A stretch of DNA of 64,000 nucleotides from NCBI GenBank assembly GCA_022822785.1, contig JAJEAL010000140.1:1-64000 (forward strand). Direction: 5' to 3'. The notes under the pieces were generated by a model. That model was not told where the DNA came from and ran no database searches. It worked only from the letters and a program-made list of their open reading frames with translations. The first letter of the stretch is position 1; each line of letters opens with the position of its first letter. The stretch is from Candidatus Poribacteria bacterium (GTDB lineage Bacteria > Poribacteria > WGA-4E > PCPOR2b). Position numbers and translations under genes: made by a program. This document shows positions 9,618-18,743 of this stretch, piece after piece.

Positions 9618-10256
9618 TCAGAAATGTAAACGCAGGAGCGGTTTCGTTGCCACATGAGAGTAAGTTTGCTCGGTAACGGTATCGAAAAAGAACGGCTCGA
9701 AAAAGGTGTCAAGGCAGGCTAGGAATTCGGGCAGATTCACACCCATGTACATCCCTGTAGGATCGTCCAGGTTAGTGAATACCTGATGTACTTTCTCACG
9801 GCCCCTAGTCGAAAGACTCTGTAGTCCACGGAGTTGTCGCATATGGTACTTAATCAACGACGCCGAAATTTGAATGAGCCCTTGCAGAAACAACCGACAA
9901 TCATCTTCCGTTTTATTCCACAATCCTTCCCACGCTTCATGGGCTTCCCACCAATAAGCGAAATTATAGAGATCGACACCGTAAAGATAATCCTCAGTTC
10001 CACGCCAATCTTCAGGCAGAGAAACCGGGCTATCGTCCTCCTCTAGGCCGTGGCTATGCCCTCGTGGATCTCTGATTGGGTGCGGGGTGACTCCCGGCAC
10101 ATGCCGATAAGGAGGGAACGGCTGGTCTGGACAATACCGGATTCCCTCCGGATCGAACGGTTGCGGTTGTTCAATAGGCTTTGCTTCTTCGATAACCGGT
10201 GGCGTTGCCACTTTCCGTTTTGAACGGCTAAAAAGGTTAGGGATTTTTATCTGCAT
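9618..10256 (-). CDS. DUF309 family protein
   Basis: The core (about residues 95-190) has the DUF309 pattern: an aromatic NFAYWWEAHEAWEGLW helix, then FLQGLIQISASLIKY and a long helical tail. The function of the family is not established. The N-terminal ~80 residues are basic then proline-rich and probably unstructured. I place the start at the internal ATG 10256 (MQIKIPNLF) because the upstream in-frame extension is AT-rich and lacks a ribosome site. Confidence 0.8.
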   Translation of the reverse strand: MQIKIPNLFSRSKRKVATPPVIEEAKPIEQPQPFDPEGIRYCPDQPFPPYRHVPGVTPHPIRDPRGHSHGLEEDDSPVSLPEDWRGTEDYLYGVDLYNFAYWWEAHEAWEGLWNKTEDDCRLFLQGLIQISASLIKYHMRQLRGLQSLSTRGREKVHQVFTNLDDPTGMYMGVNLPEFLACLDTFFEPFFFDTVTEQTYSHVATKPLLRLHF

Positions 10257-10316
10257 GATTAGAATTGTGATCCGGTGACAAGTTTTTGCCTCTATCTTTA
10301 TTGTATCATATCTCAA

Positions 10317-10711
10317 ACCAATTTTGTAGGCAGTAATGAGGGGATTAGGTTTTTAGCTGGTTGACATTCCACTGACTTATGTTCAAAAAGATGTGGAACA
10401 ATAGAAGCATGAAATGTGAGAACGATTTTTTCGTGAGTTCATTAATTTACTGATGCAGCGGGCAGGACCGGGGTGACCCCAATCCCACGTTTTTCTGACA
10501 TTAGCATCCGCATCAATTCCTCATTTTAGAACCTATGGAGAGGTCAATAATAGAACGATGCGAAGCGGGTGCAATGCCCAAATCCGACCGTTTTTTGATA
10601 GCATCTGCCATCTGATTTATGATAACATCCTCGCTGTAAACTTGATGGGACAGGTTGTCGCAATGATGGAGAACTGAATATAAAACAGTCTGAGGGCTGA
10701 AGGAGGAAAAA
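10317..10711. other. 395-base intergenic region, no gene seen
   Basis: No coding frame longer than about 90 codons with protein-like composition was found on either strand. The only clear signal is the ribosome site GAAGGAGG just before the cupin ATG at 10712. The TTGACA at about 10362 has no convincing -10 partner. Confidence 0.5.
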
Positions 10712-11077
10712 ATGAAAACGGACATCTATGTGGTCAGGATCAGCGATGGAGAGCAGGTCGGGGAAGCGGTCAAGTCTGTCCTTGATCCAGTGGATATGGG
10801 AAGTATCGGTCACTTTGCAGTATCCAAAGATCAGCCAACAGAACTACACTATCACGACTTTGACGAGTACTGGTATTTTACGGAAGGCACGACGACTGTT
10901 ACCTTGCGTACCCCTGATGGCACGCGTCAATCATATCAGATTGGACCGGGCGCCTTGATTGTCACCCCCAAAGGGGTGGAACATGGCCATATTCCCGACA
11001 ACACTGTAAAGGGCATTCAGTGGGTCAGTGTCATTGCACCGGATGCACGTCGCGGTCATTTACACCGGGAGCTATAG
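10712..11077 (+). CDS. Single-domain cupin protein
   Basis: A 121-residue beta-barrel with the first cupin motif (LHYHDFDEYWYFTEG, about 46-60) carrying two histidines and a glutamate for metal binding. The second motif (IVTPKGVEHGHI) supplies a further histidine. Small cupins of this type act as isomerases, dioxygenases or sugar-binding proteins. No partner gene indicates its substrate. Strong SD, GAAGGAGGAAAAA, before the ATG. Confidence 0.85.
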   Translation: MKTDIYVVRISDGEQVGEAVKSVLDPVDMGSIGHFAVSKDQPTELHYHDFDEYWYFTEGTTTVTLRTPDGTRQSYQIGPGALIVTPKGVEHGHIPDNTVKGIQWVSVIAPDARRGHLHREL

Positions 11078-11211
11078 GCTGAGCTGCTATTGACTGTATT
11101 ATAGCACGATAAGAGATTCATCACAGGGTTAGGAATAAGTACCTTGCATTATCAATGGGCAAGGCTGCAAATTCATAGTAATACACCAGATATAAACAGT
11201 AAGGAGTAGCC

Positions 11212-12105
11212 ATGGGAAATCAAGTTGTAGCGCTGCCTCGTCGTCGGTTGGGGCGAACGGGTCTAGAGGTAACTGCGCTCAGTATGGGCGGTGCGGGTGT
11301 TGGACGGGACAATGTAACAGATGACGAAGCTATTGAAGCGGTACATCGAGCGATCGAATTGGGAATGAATTATCTTGATACCTCGCCGCTGTACGGTGCT
11401 TGCGAGAGCGAAAGGCGGATTGGCCTGGCGTTGGCTGATGGTTGGCGCGAGAAAATCTATTTGGCGACGAAAACGGGAACGCATCCCGACTGGCGCGGCG
11501 ACTTTTCAGCCTCAACGACGCGCAGGAGTGTCGAGAATAGTCTCCGCTTGCTGGACACAGACTATCTGGATGTGTGCCTTATCCATGATCCGGACACCAT
11601 GGACCCGGTGATAGCGAAGGGGGGAGCACTTGAGGAACTTCAACAGATGCGTGAAGAAGGGATGATACGTTTTATCGGGATTGGTGTCCGCGAACACGAG
11701 CTTCACCGTATCGCTATTGAAACCGGGGTTGTAGACGTGATATTGACCTTCCTCGACTACACGTTGCTCCGCCAGACCGCTGCTGAGAGCTTGTTGTCTT
11801 TCGCAGCACAGCACGACATCGGCGTAATCAATGGCAGCCCAATCGCAATGGGCTTGCTCTCCGGCGTTGAACCGGATGTGACAGCCCGACCACCAGAGGG
11901 GAAACGGGCGCATCGACTCTGGCAGTGGGCGGCAGACAACAATCAGAATCTGCTCAATCTGGCGATTCAGTTTTGCCTGCGCCAACCGCTCATCCATATG
12001 AACTTAACAGGGTCTAAGGATGCAGCAGAGGTGGAACAGAATTTTGCCGCAGCAACCACGCCGGTGCCGGAGGAGATCTGGGAGCAACTCGCGGCTATAA
12101 TGTAA
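11212..12105 (+). CDS. Aldo/keto reductase
   Basis: A 297-residue NADPH-dependent TIM barrel. The catalytic tetrad is visible: Asp and Tyr in NYLDTSPLYG (about residues 46-55), Lys in LATKTG (about 82-87) and His in CLIHDPD (about 122-128). The family reduces carbonyls or oxidises sugars. D-threo-aldose or L-fucose dehydrogenase-like members are close in layout, but the substrate is not set by sequence. GTAAGGAG precedes the ATG. The lpd gene follows 21 bases later, probably in the same transcript. Confidence 0.88.
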   Translation: MGNQVVALPRRRLGRTGLEVTALSMGGAGVGRDNVTDDEAIEAVHRAIELGMNYLDTSPLYGACESERRIGLALADGWREKIYLATKTGTHPDWRGDFSASTTRRSVENSLRLLDTDYLDVCLIHDPDTMDPVIAKGGALEELQQMREEGMIRFIGIGVREHELHRIAIETGVVDVILTFLDYTLLRQTAAESLLSFAAQHDIGVINGSPIAMGLLSGVEPDVTARPPEGKRAHRLWQWAADNNQNLLNLAIQFCLRQPLIHMNLTGSKDAAEVEQNFAAATTPVPEEIWEQLAAIM

Positions 12106-12126
12106 AAACCTGTATAGGAGGCGTTA

Positions 12127-13509
12127 ATGTCTACTTATGATGTTGGTATAATTGGGGGCGGACCGGGCGGTTACGTCGCGGCGATCAAGGCTGCCCAGTT
12201 AGGCGGCAAAGTCTGCTTAATCGAAAAAGGGGAGTTAGGGGGCACCTGTCTGAATCGAGGGTGCATCCCGACCAAGACGCTGTTTTCCGTAGCGCACCTC
12301 GCCACACAGATTCGAGAGGCAGAGGGGTTCGGCATCAAGATTAGCGGTGCGGAGATTGATTATTCACAGGTGCTCGGACACAAGGAGGCCACCGTCAAGA
12401 AGCTCACCGGTGGTATCGCACAACTGCTCAAAAGGAACGGCGTACACACGATTAACGGAACCGGCGTCCTCACCGGGAGGAATAGCATAGCAGCCACAAC
12501 AGTAGACGGCACACAGGAGCAGGTTACCGCAAATCAGATTATCATCGCCACCGGTTCTGAGCCGGCGAACATCCCTCTGTTTGAAATAGACGAGCAGCAG
12601 GTACTGACGACAACAGGGGTTCTCGAATTGACGGACCTCCCCAAGAGTATCATCGTTGTCGGTGGTGGTGTTGCTGGCTGTGAGTTTGCCTCGATTTTCA
12701 ACGGATTGGGCTGCGATGTGACTATCCTTGAACTGTTGCCAACAATTCTCGCTACGGAGGACATACAGATTGTCCGACAACTCCGCCTTTTCATGAGACG
12801 GAAAGGCATCGAAATCAAGACAGACGCCAACGTAACACGTGTGGACAAATCGGCATCCAGTGTAACAGCAACCTTAGAATCGGGCGAACGTTTCAACGCG
12901 GAAAAAATGTTGATTTCTATCGGCAGAAGCTTTAATTCCGCAGGCATTGGATTGGAAACTGTTGGTGTTCGTAGAGATCGAGACAAGATTGTTGTCAATG
13001 AACGGATGGAGACCAACGTGCCGGGCATCTACGCGGTCGGCGATGTAGCGAGCCGGTATCTGCTGGCGCATGTTGCATCTGCGGAGGGGATTGTTGCCGC
13101 GCAAAACTGTATGGGTGGAGACGCAGCGATGGATTATAGCACCATACCGTGGTGCGTCTTTACGATTCCTGAGATTGCTAGATGTGGTATGACAGAGGCT
13201 GAAGCGGAGGCTGAAGGTTACACCGTCAAGGTGGGGCGCTTCCCCTACGCAGCAAGCGGTAAAGCTTTGGGGATGCGCGAGACAGATGGGTTCGTCAAGG
13301 TCATCTCAGATCAGGAATTTGGCGATATCCTCGGCGTCCATATTCTCGGCGCCCACGCTTCAGACCTCATCCACGAAGCGGCTGTTGCCATCCGTCTGGA
13401 AGCGTCGGTTGCTGATTTAGCACATACAATCCACGCGCATCCGACCCTCGCTGAAGCGGTTATGGAATCCGCGGAGGCGGCGTACGATCGCGCCATTCAT
13501 ATTTTCTAA
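12127..13509 (+). CDS. lpdA: Dihydrolipoyl dehydrogenase (pyridine nucleotide-disulfide oxidoreductase)
   Basis: FAD enzyme that reoxidises dihydrolipoamide in 2-oxoacid dehydrogenase or glycine-cleavage complexes. The FAD site GGGPGGYVAA is at about 10-19. The redox disulfide lies in GGTCLNRGCIPTK (about 39-51). A second NAD-type Rossmann segment (VVGGGVAGCEFA) is near 179. The C-terminal HAHPTLAEAV holds the catalytic His-Glu pair. Full length at 460 residues. No E1 or E2 genes lie nearby, so its complex is encoded elsewhere. Confidence 0.94.
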   Translation: MSTYDVGIIGGGPGGYVAAIKAAQLGGKVCLIEKGELGGTCLNRGCIPTKTLFSVAHLATQIREAEGFGIKISGAEIDYSQVLGHKEATVKKLTGGIAQLLKRNGVHTINGTGVLTGRNSIAATTVDGTQEQVTANQIIIATGSEPANIPLFEIDEQQVLTTTGVLELTDLPKSIIVVGGGVAGCEFASIFNGLGCDVTILELLPTILATEDIQIVRQLRLFMRRKGIEIKTDANVTRVDKSASSVTATLESGERFNAEKMLISIGRSFNSAGIGLETVGVRRDRDKIVVNERMETNVPGIYAVGDVASRYLLAHVASAEGIVAAQNCMGGDAAMDYSTIPWCVFTIPEIARCGMTEAEAEAEGYTVKVGRFPYAASGKALGMRETDGFVKVISDQEFGDILGVHILGAHASDLIHEAAVAIRLEASVADLAHTIHAHPTLAEAVMESAEAAYDRAIHIF

Positions 13510-13550
13510 CGCAAGTTGCTGTTGAGAGTCGCGATATTCTCAATATATCG

Positions 13551-13652
13551 TAATCAACACATATCGCTCCTCTAGGGCTTTAAGAGATTACGGCATACGG
13601 AGCCCCGATAAAATCCCCGATAAATCGGGACAGGCGGGATTCAGAGCAATAT
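13551..13652. repeat. Composite palindromic repeat with CCCGATAAATCGGG core
   Basis: The gap between lpdA and the next gene holds CACATATCGCTCC, an arm of the hairpin family also seen at 27021, 55808 and 49279. It is followed by CCCGATAAAATCC and then the perfect palindrome CCCGATAAATCGGG, and ends GGGATTCAGAGC. The same pieces in the same order recur at other intergenic sites in this window, so this is a dispersed repeat and not a gene-specific regulatory site. Confidence 0.7.
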
Positions 13653-13681
13653 GCCTACTACTCTATTCACTGCACTGCATC

Positions 13682-14725
13682 ATGTCAAAGCCTCACGTTT
13701 TCCATTTTGCCCCTTTTCCGGCGGGTATCCCTAATGCGGAAATCCCCCCAAACGGTATCAGACTTGATCGGTTTATCGAGGCACAATTTCCAGAGCAAGC
13801 GGAGGCAGATGCGTTGTCTCCGCTGTCCCGGACATATATCCAAAAACTGATACGGGAAGGGGCTATAACCGTAAACGGCAAACTATCCAAGTCCGGCTAC
13901 AAGCTCCGAACCGGCGATCAGATTTCCCTCACGCTTCCCGACCCACGCCCGCTTCAAGAGATTGAACCTGAACCGATTCCACTCGACATCTTGTATGAGG
14001 ACTCCGTTCTGATTGTCCTAAACAAGCCATCCGGCATAATCGTTCACCCTGCCGGCGATATCCAATCTGGTACACTTGTCAATGCGCTCCTCAACCACTG
14101 TACGTCCCTTCCCGGCATCGGCGGCGTTCAACGTCCCGGCATCGTGCATCGCCTTGATAAAGACACGTCCGGCGTGATTGTCGTCGCTAAGACCGATTAC
14201 ACACATCGGCACCTTTCGTCTCAGTTTGAGGCGCGTACCACTAGACGCCACTATTACGCTGTGATCTGTGGAGTGCCTCCCGACGAAAGGGGAACCGTCA
14301 ACGCTCGCATCATCCGAAGCCCGCGAGATAGGCGGAAGATGACCGTCACAGGGACAGGCGGCGGCCGTCATGCAGTCACTCACTATCGCCTGCTCGAACG
14401 CTATGACCGATTCTCACTCCTCAAATTGAGGTTGGAAACGGGACGCATCCACCAGATCCGAGTCCACCTCAGCCATATTGGTCACCCTGTCGTCGGCGAC
14501 CCTGTCTATGGGGGTGGATATGCTCGCGCGATTCGCGACGCGCCTTCCCTCGCCGTTAAAGCAGCTGTTACGGCGCTCAATCGTCAGGCGCTGCACGCTT
14601 ATACGCTTAGATTTGCCCATCCGGAAACTGATGAGCAGCTGACATTTTCCGCTCCAATACCGCAGGCTATGAGCGAGCTGATTGAAGCGTTAAGGGGTGC
14701 GGAAGACTCAAGCATCAACGAATAA
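13682..14725 (+). CDS. RluD-type 23S rRNA pseudouridine synthase with S4 domain
   Basis: 347 residues. An S4 RNA-binding domain (about 20-90: IQKLIREGAITVNGK, then KSGYKLRTGDQISL) is followed by the RluA catalytic domain. The catalytic motif is HRLDKDTSGVIVVAK (about residues 157-171), with Asp at about 160. The GRIHQIRVHL and GDPVYGG segments are also family signatures. Domain layout matches RluC/RluD, which modify large-subunit rRNA. The N-terminal 20 residues are a proline-rich extension. Confidence 0.92.
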   Translation: MSKPHVFHFAPFPAGIPNAEIPPNGIRLDRFIEAQFPEQAEADALSPLSRTYIQKLIREGAITVNGKLSKSGYKLRTGDQISLTLPDPRPLQEIEPEPIPLDILYEDSVLIVLNKPSGIIVHPAGDIQSGTLVNALLNHCTSLPGIGGVQRPGIVHRLDKDTSGVIVVAKTDYTHRHLSSQFEARTTRRHYYAVICGVPPDERGTVNARIIRSPRDRRKMTVTGTGGGRHAVTHYRLLERYDRFSLLKLRLETGRIHQIRVHLSHIGHPVVGDPVYGGGYARAIRDAPSLAVKAAVTALNRQALHAYTLRFAHPETDEQLTFSAPIPQAMSELIEALRGAEDSSINE

Positions 14726-14750
14726 AGATTTTTCGCTTCCCGTTCTATAG

Positions 14751-14779
14751 TTGACCCAACACTTTGTATATGTTACACT
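14751..14779 (+). promoter_or_regulatory. Sigma-70-type promoter of the isomerase gene
   Basis: TTGACC at 14751 and TACACT at 14774 are separated by 17 bases and lie 31 bases before the ATG at 14811, which has its own SD (TTAGGAGGAATG). TACACT recurs as a -10 element at 60679 and 63055 in this window. Confidence 0.65.
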
Positions 14780-14810
14780 CTCCTGACACACTCAAATTAG
14801 GAGGAATGTT

Positions 14811-15581
14811 ATGAAATGGTCGTTGAACACATATCAAACCTGTCAAGATTGGGAGTTAAGTAAAATTCTCGCAGTCGCTGAAGAGACAGGGTATCACGCT
14901 GTTGAGCTATTAATGGACTACGAACAGAAACACGGTTTCGAGTGGGATACCCCCGAAGCACAGTGGGGGGCACTCAAAGATGAAGTTGATGCCAGTGGCG
15001 TGGTCATCTCATCACTGACGAGTTGCCAGAATTTCCATTCACCAAACGCCGAGGAACGTGCCGAAAGTGTACGCCGCGTCAAACGCGTCATCGATATGAC
15101 AGATTTTATGGGGTGTGACCATGTCCGCGTCCTCGGTGACCGATTCGACGACGACACGCGCGATGCGGTTGTCGGCTACGTCACCGATGCGCTGAAGGAG
15201 CTTGGGGAATATGCACAATCGAAGGACATTACGGTGTCTATCGAGATGCACGGATCTTTCATAGACCCAGTCCCAGCGATGGAGGTCATCAACGGTGTGA
15301 ATCTTCCCAATGTCGGGTTCGTCTTCAACTGCCAGTTTTTCGGCTGCGAAGAAGGAAGTATTGAACCACTCTTTTCGCAGGTCGCGTCACACATTACCGC
15401 CGTGCACACCCACCGTGCTGAAGAACCGGAGACCTTTGAACTTTATCGTCAGATGTTTCAGTGGCTCCAACGCATCGGATTTGACGGCTATATCTCCAAT
15501 GAATGTGCATATCAGGGACCCGATCCGGAAAAGGTGCTTGCGCTATATATAGGGCTATTTAGGGCGTTTACGGGTGAATAG
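14811..15581 (+). CDS. Sugar phosphate isomerase/epimerase (TIM barrel)
   Basis: A 256-residue xylose-isomerase-like barrel. N-terminal SLNTYQTCQDWELSKIL, VELLMDYEQKHG, then acidic and histidine ligands in VSIEMHGSFIDP and AVHTHRAE, with SNECAYQG near the end. Isomerises or epimerises a carbohydrate using a divalent metal; substrate unknown. It is followed 64 bases later by a bicupin gene with its own SD. A sugar isomerase next to a cupin is a common pairing in uronate or inositol use, but this is only suggestive. Confidence 0.85.
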   Translation: MKWSLNTYQTCQDWELSKILAVAEETGYHAVELLMDYEQKHGFEWDTPEAQWGALKDEVDASGVVISSLTSCQNFHSPNAEERAESVRRVKRVIDMTDFMGCDHVRVLGDRFDDDTRDAVVGYVTDALKELGEYAQSKDITVSIEMHGSFIDPVPAMEVINGVNLPNVGFVFNCQFFGCEEGSIEPLFSQVASHITAVHTHRAEEPETFELYRQMFQWLQRIGFDGYISNECAYQGPDPEKVLALYIGLFRAFTGE

Positions 15582-15645
15582 ATTGACCCCACGAGAGCGC
15601 AGAGAAGACTTAACCGAGAAATGACGTAATGAATGCGGAGGAAAC

Positions 15646-16365
15646 ATGGCTTATATAAAAAACTGGCGCGATGTCCAACCTAACATCGCCCATCTCAGCG
15701 CAGTACACTGGGGAGGTTTGCGTTCCCTAGCGGAGGGGAGCGACGATGACCGGAATCGTCTGACCCGGTTGGGCGGGTTTGCCCGACACGCGCTCCAAGG
15801 GCGCAAGACCTCCGACTTTCACAAACATGAGAGTTTGGAACAGGTCTATTACATTCTCAGCGGGAAAGGCGAAGTGCTGTTCGAGGATAAGCGCTATCCC
15901 GTCGAAGATGGCGACGCAATTTATTTGCCGTCCGGCATCCATCATCAGATGTTCAATACCATGAACGAAGAGTGGTTAGAGCATCACGTCATCAGCATGG
16001 ATGTGGCGGGCAACGGCGGTCAGTTTACTATCCGCAATTGGCACCAGACACCGGCGCAGGGGGACGGGGCCGGTGCGGTACGTTGGTATCAACTAGAGCC
16101 CGAAGATGATAGTGAGAACGGTTGTCTGAGAGGGATGCGGTTCATCGCTCGTGAGTCGGTGCAACCCGGTAACAAGACGATTGAACGGTGTCACGCAGAT
16201 ATCGAGCAGGTCTATTACGTAATAAAAAATCGTGGTGTGCTCCAGAGTGACGGCGAGGAGCAGGAGATAACCGAAGGCGACATGATTCATATCCCCGCCG
16301 GTACAACCTACAAAATTCTGAATCCGCATCAGGAATGGGTAAGCTCCCTGATCATGGCGGGTTGA
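15646..16365 (+). CDS. Two-domain (bicupin) protein
   Basis: 239 residues with two cupin barrels. The first has FHKHESLEQVYYILSGKGEV (about 60-79) and a second motif PSGIHHQMFN. The second barrel has CHADIEQVYYVI and HIPAGTTYKIL, and appears to have lost some metal-ligand histidines compared with the first. Probably binds or modifies a small molecule. Its job may be linked to the isomerase just upstream. Confidence 0.82.
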   Translation: MAYIKNWRDVQPNIAHLSAVHWGGLRSLAEGSDDDRNRLTRLGGFARHALQGRKTSDFHKHESLEQVYYILSGKGEVLFEDKRYPVEDGDAIYLPSGIHHQMFNTMNEEWLEHHVISMDVAGNGGQFTIRNWHQTPAQGDGAGAVRWYQLEPEDDSENGCLRGMRFIARESVQPGNKTIERCHADIEQVYYVIKNRGVLQSDGEEQEITEGDMIHIPAGTTYKILNPHQEWVSSLIMAG

Positions 16366-16414
16366 ATGTATAGGACTTACACAGCAGTTTCATAAGTCCC
16401 CCTGACAAGAGCTT

Positions 16415-16456
16415 CCCCCCTGATAAGGGGGGCTAGGGGGGTTGGGGGATTTAGGG
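16415..16456 (+). repeat. Hairpin plus G-quadruplex-forming repeat
   Basis: CCCCCC TGATAA GGGGGG (16415-16432) is a perfect six-pair hairpin. The G-strand continues with further G-runs at 16436-16441, 16444-16448 and 16454-16456, giving four runs of three or more Gs with loops of 3, 2 and 5 bases. This fits the standard intramolecular quadruplex pattern. It lies just after the bicupin gene in a 670-base gap full of repeats. Confidence 0.6.
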
Positions 16457-16527
16457 AGTTAAAAATCAAAAATCTATCCCCTGTAGTGCAATCCCGATAC
16501 ATCGGGGTTGTACGGCTGCGCCCTGTA

Positions 16528-16722
16528 CTACTCACGCTCCCACCGACTCGGGTTCATGCCGGGCGCTTCGTGGGGCATATCGGGCGGTTTGTTACCACCC
16601 TCGTATGGATCTCCGTCGTGAGCAATTACGAGGCTACCTTTCCAACTAACCTTTAATAGACGAACGGGGTCATCCATCCAATCGTTTTGGAACGGGTATG
16701 GCTGAACTCTCCACAGACTCAA
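16528..16722 (-). pseudogene. Short unrecognised open frame, possible 3' gene remnant
   Basis: A 64-codon frame opening at TTG directly after an in-frame stop, with no ribosome site. Its composition (many W, P, D and charged residues, ending PSRWERE) looks more protein-like than random sequence, so it could be the surviving C-terminus of a deleted gene. I do not recognise the family. It may equally be chance. Confidence 0.25.
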
Positions 16723-16926
16723 GCACCGAAAAACCGAGAATTAAATGACCTTACCATCTTTGCGCTTGACGTTGGTTATGGGCAATGATATAGTGAATTG
16801 CGCCTATTGTATCAGATTTGAGAGATCTATTCAACAGCGTTATGTGTGAAAAATGGCGGGGCAAATTCCCCGCTTTGTGCTTTTTATTATAAGTTAGGAC
16901 TTACGCAGCTAAACGTTTAAAACCCT

Positions 16927-16988
16927 GTAGTTCGGCGATTCATCGCCGCTGGACACCGCTCCCAACGCCCGATGAATCGGGCAACTAC
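16927..16988. repeat. 62-base inverted-repeat element
   Basis: Bounded by GTAGTT and AACTAC. The left arm GTAGTTCGGCGATTCATCGC and the right arm (reverse complement GTAGTTGCCCGATTCATCGG) match imperfectly, and each arm contains a smaller palindrome around GATTCATC. Preceded by TAGGACTTACGCAG at 16897, a short motif also present at 16372 and 47945. Confidence 0.6.
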
Positions 16989-17037
16989 AATCGAAGCGCG
17001 TAAGCCCTGTAAGTGTATTGTGAGGAGATATTTATAG

Positions 17038-17796
17038 ATGAGTTCAATTACAAAGGTCGCTATTGTAACGGGAGCCGGTTCTGGTATCGGTAGGCAAACG
17101 TCAATTGCTCTGGCACAGGAGGGCTATTCTATCGTCTTGGCTGGCCGTCGTGTAAAGACTTTAGAAGAAACTGCCACGGAGACAGGAGCGGATAGCTCAC
17201 AAGTCCTCGTTGTACCAACAGATGTGGGGGATCACGCCTCGATTCAAAACCTGTTTGCCCAAACGAAGGAGACCTTTGGCAGGCTTGATTTACTGTTTAA
17301 CAATGCTGGCACCGGTGCACCGCCTGTGCCGCTGGAAGAATTGACCTACGAGCAGTGGCAGACGGTTGCAGATACCAACCTGACCGGCTCATTCCTCTGT
17401 ACACAGGAAGCGTTTAAGATTATGAAGGACCAAGATCCGAGAGGGGGACGCATCATCAATAACGGTTCGATATCGGCGGACGCACCGCGCGTCAATTCTG
17501 CCCCCTATACTGCCACCAAGCATGGGTTGACGGGGCTCACCAAAGCGACATCACTTGATGGACGTAAGTACGATATCGCGTGTGGTCAAATCGACATCGG
17601 TAACGCAGCGACTGAGAGAACCGACAGAATGGAAGTGGGGGTTCCACAACCAAACGGAACCGTCGCAGTTGAACCGAGAATGGCTGTAGATGATGTCGCA
17701 CGTGCGGTTGTGTACATGGCAAATCTTCCGTTGGATTCAAACGTGCTTTTCATGACTATCATGGCAACGAAGATGCCCTACGTCGGTCGCGGATAA
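17038..17796 (+). CDS. SDR-family oxidoreductase
   Basis: 252 residues, classical short-chain dehydrogenase/reductase. NAD(P) motif TGAGSGIG (about 11-18), structural NNAG (about 88-91), catalytic Ser in NGSISAD and the YxxxK pair in [11 protein letters not shown] (about residues 159-163). GTGAGGAG precedes the ATG. A close paralogue lies at 48075 on the other strand, sharing long stretches such as [18 protein letters not shown] and ending [10 protein letters not shown]. Substrate unknown. Confidence 0.9.
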   Translation: MSSITKVAIVTGAGSGIGRQTSIALAQEGYSIVLAGRRVKTLEETATETGADSSQVLVVPTDVGDHASIQNLFAQTKETFGRLDLLFNNAGTGAPPVPLEELTYEQWQTVADTNLTGSFLCTQEAFKIMKDQDPRGGRIINNGSISADAPRVNSAPYTATKHGLTGLTKATSLDGRKYDIACGQIDIGNAATERTDRMEVGVPQPNGTVAVEPRMAVDDVARAVVYMANLPLDSNVLFMTIMATKMPYVGRG

Positions 17797-17810
17797 CTCA
17801 AGCGGGCATT

Positions 17811-17912
17811 TATAGTAAATGCTAAAAATAAATAGACACTTTCGTCCCCCGGTAGGTGCGGTTTTTAACCGCACCGGTTTGGAGTGTCTCATTAATTCTA
17901 AAATCTACTATA
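17811..17912. mobile_element. MITE, type I (102 bases)
   Basis: Terminal inverted repeats of about 30 bases: the left end TATAGTAAATGCTAAAAATA pairs with the reverse complement of the right end, TATAGTAGATTTTAGAATTA, and both arms continue into AGACACT. The centre is GGTAGGTGCGGTTTTTAACC, itself palindromic. Ends in TA, as expected for Tc1/mariner-type target choice. It has no coding capacity. It separates two SDR genes, and the next gene's ribosome site lies just outside it. Related copies are at 30131 and 57330. Confidence 0.75.
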
Positions 17913-17927
17913 AACATGGGAGAGTGT

Positions 17928-18743
17928 ATGAACCCTAAACGGTTGGAAGGACAAATTGCTTGGATCAGCGGCGGCGCGTCGGGCATGGGTGAAGCCACCG
18001 CCCAGCTCTTCGCAGAGGAGGGGGCGAAGGTTGCTGTCGTAGACATACAAGCCGAGCGCGGTCAGAAACTTGTCGCAGGCATCACCGATAACGGTGGCAA
18101 AGCCATTTTCCACGAATGCGACGTTGCGTGTGAGGATGAAGTGCGCCAATCAATCGAGCAAACGGTTGCACACTTTGGCGGCTTGCAGATTATTGTTAAT
18201 TGCGCGGGGGTTGTTCACGTTGCGGAGCTGCACGAGTATTCGGAGGAGGAATGGGACCACCTGATGGGTGTGAACGTCAAATCAATCTTCTTCTCTATCA
18301 AACATGGCCACCGCCACCTGTGTAAGAACCAGCGCAGCTACATGGTGAACATCGGCTCGGTGGGCAGCTTCATTGCACAAGCCCAAACACCTGCGTATAT
18401 CACATCCAAGCACGCTGTGCTCGGATTGAGCCGATCTATCGCAGTTGATTATGCTGCCGAGGGACTGCGTTGTAACTGCGTCTGCCCCGGAATCACCGAT
18501 ACGCCAATGTTGCACTATCACCTGAGCACCACTCCCGACCCAGAAGCCACGCTTGCCAACCGCCTCAGCCGTGTGCCCACAGGCGTCGCCATCACACCGA
18601 TGGACATCGCTAGAGCGGTGCGCTACCTCTCCTGTGAGGACTCCGCTGGCGTCACCGGCACGTCGCTGGCGGTGGATGGAGGGTATATCACCCCCGCTGA
18701 GTGGGAGACCGAGGGCAAAACAAAATTTATGGAGCCGTCATGA
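17928..18743 (+). CDS. SDR-family oxidoreductase
   Basis: 271 residues from the ATG at 17928, chosen because GGGAGAG lies just upstream. Longer in-frame readings run back through the MITE. Motifs: SGGASGMGEA (NAD binding, about 14-23), NCAG (about 89), catalytic Ser in NIGSVGSF and Tyr/Lys in PAYITSKHAVLG, and VDGGYITP near the end. The stop overlaps the next gene's start (ATGA), implying translational coupling to the isomerase. Confidence 0.9.
   Translation: MNPKRLEGQIAWISGGASGMGEATAQLFAEEGAKVAVVDIQAERGQKLVAGITDNGGKAIFHECDVACEDEVRQSIEQTVAHFGGLQIIVNCAGVVHVAELHEYSEEEWDHLMGVNVKSIFFSIKHGHRHLCKNQRSYMVNIGSVGSFIAQAQTPAYITSKHAVLGLSRSIAVDYAAEGLRCNCVCPGITDTPMLHYHLSTTPDPEATLANRLSRVPTGVAITPMDIARAVRYLSCEDSAGVTGTSLAVDGGYITPAEWETEGKTKFMEPS

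Noticed and set aside
17856-17927. N-terminal extension of the second SDR gene
   Set aside because: These codons are a translation of the MITE at 17811; the ribosome site supports ATG 17928.
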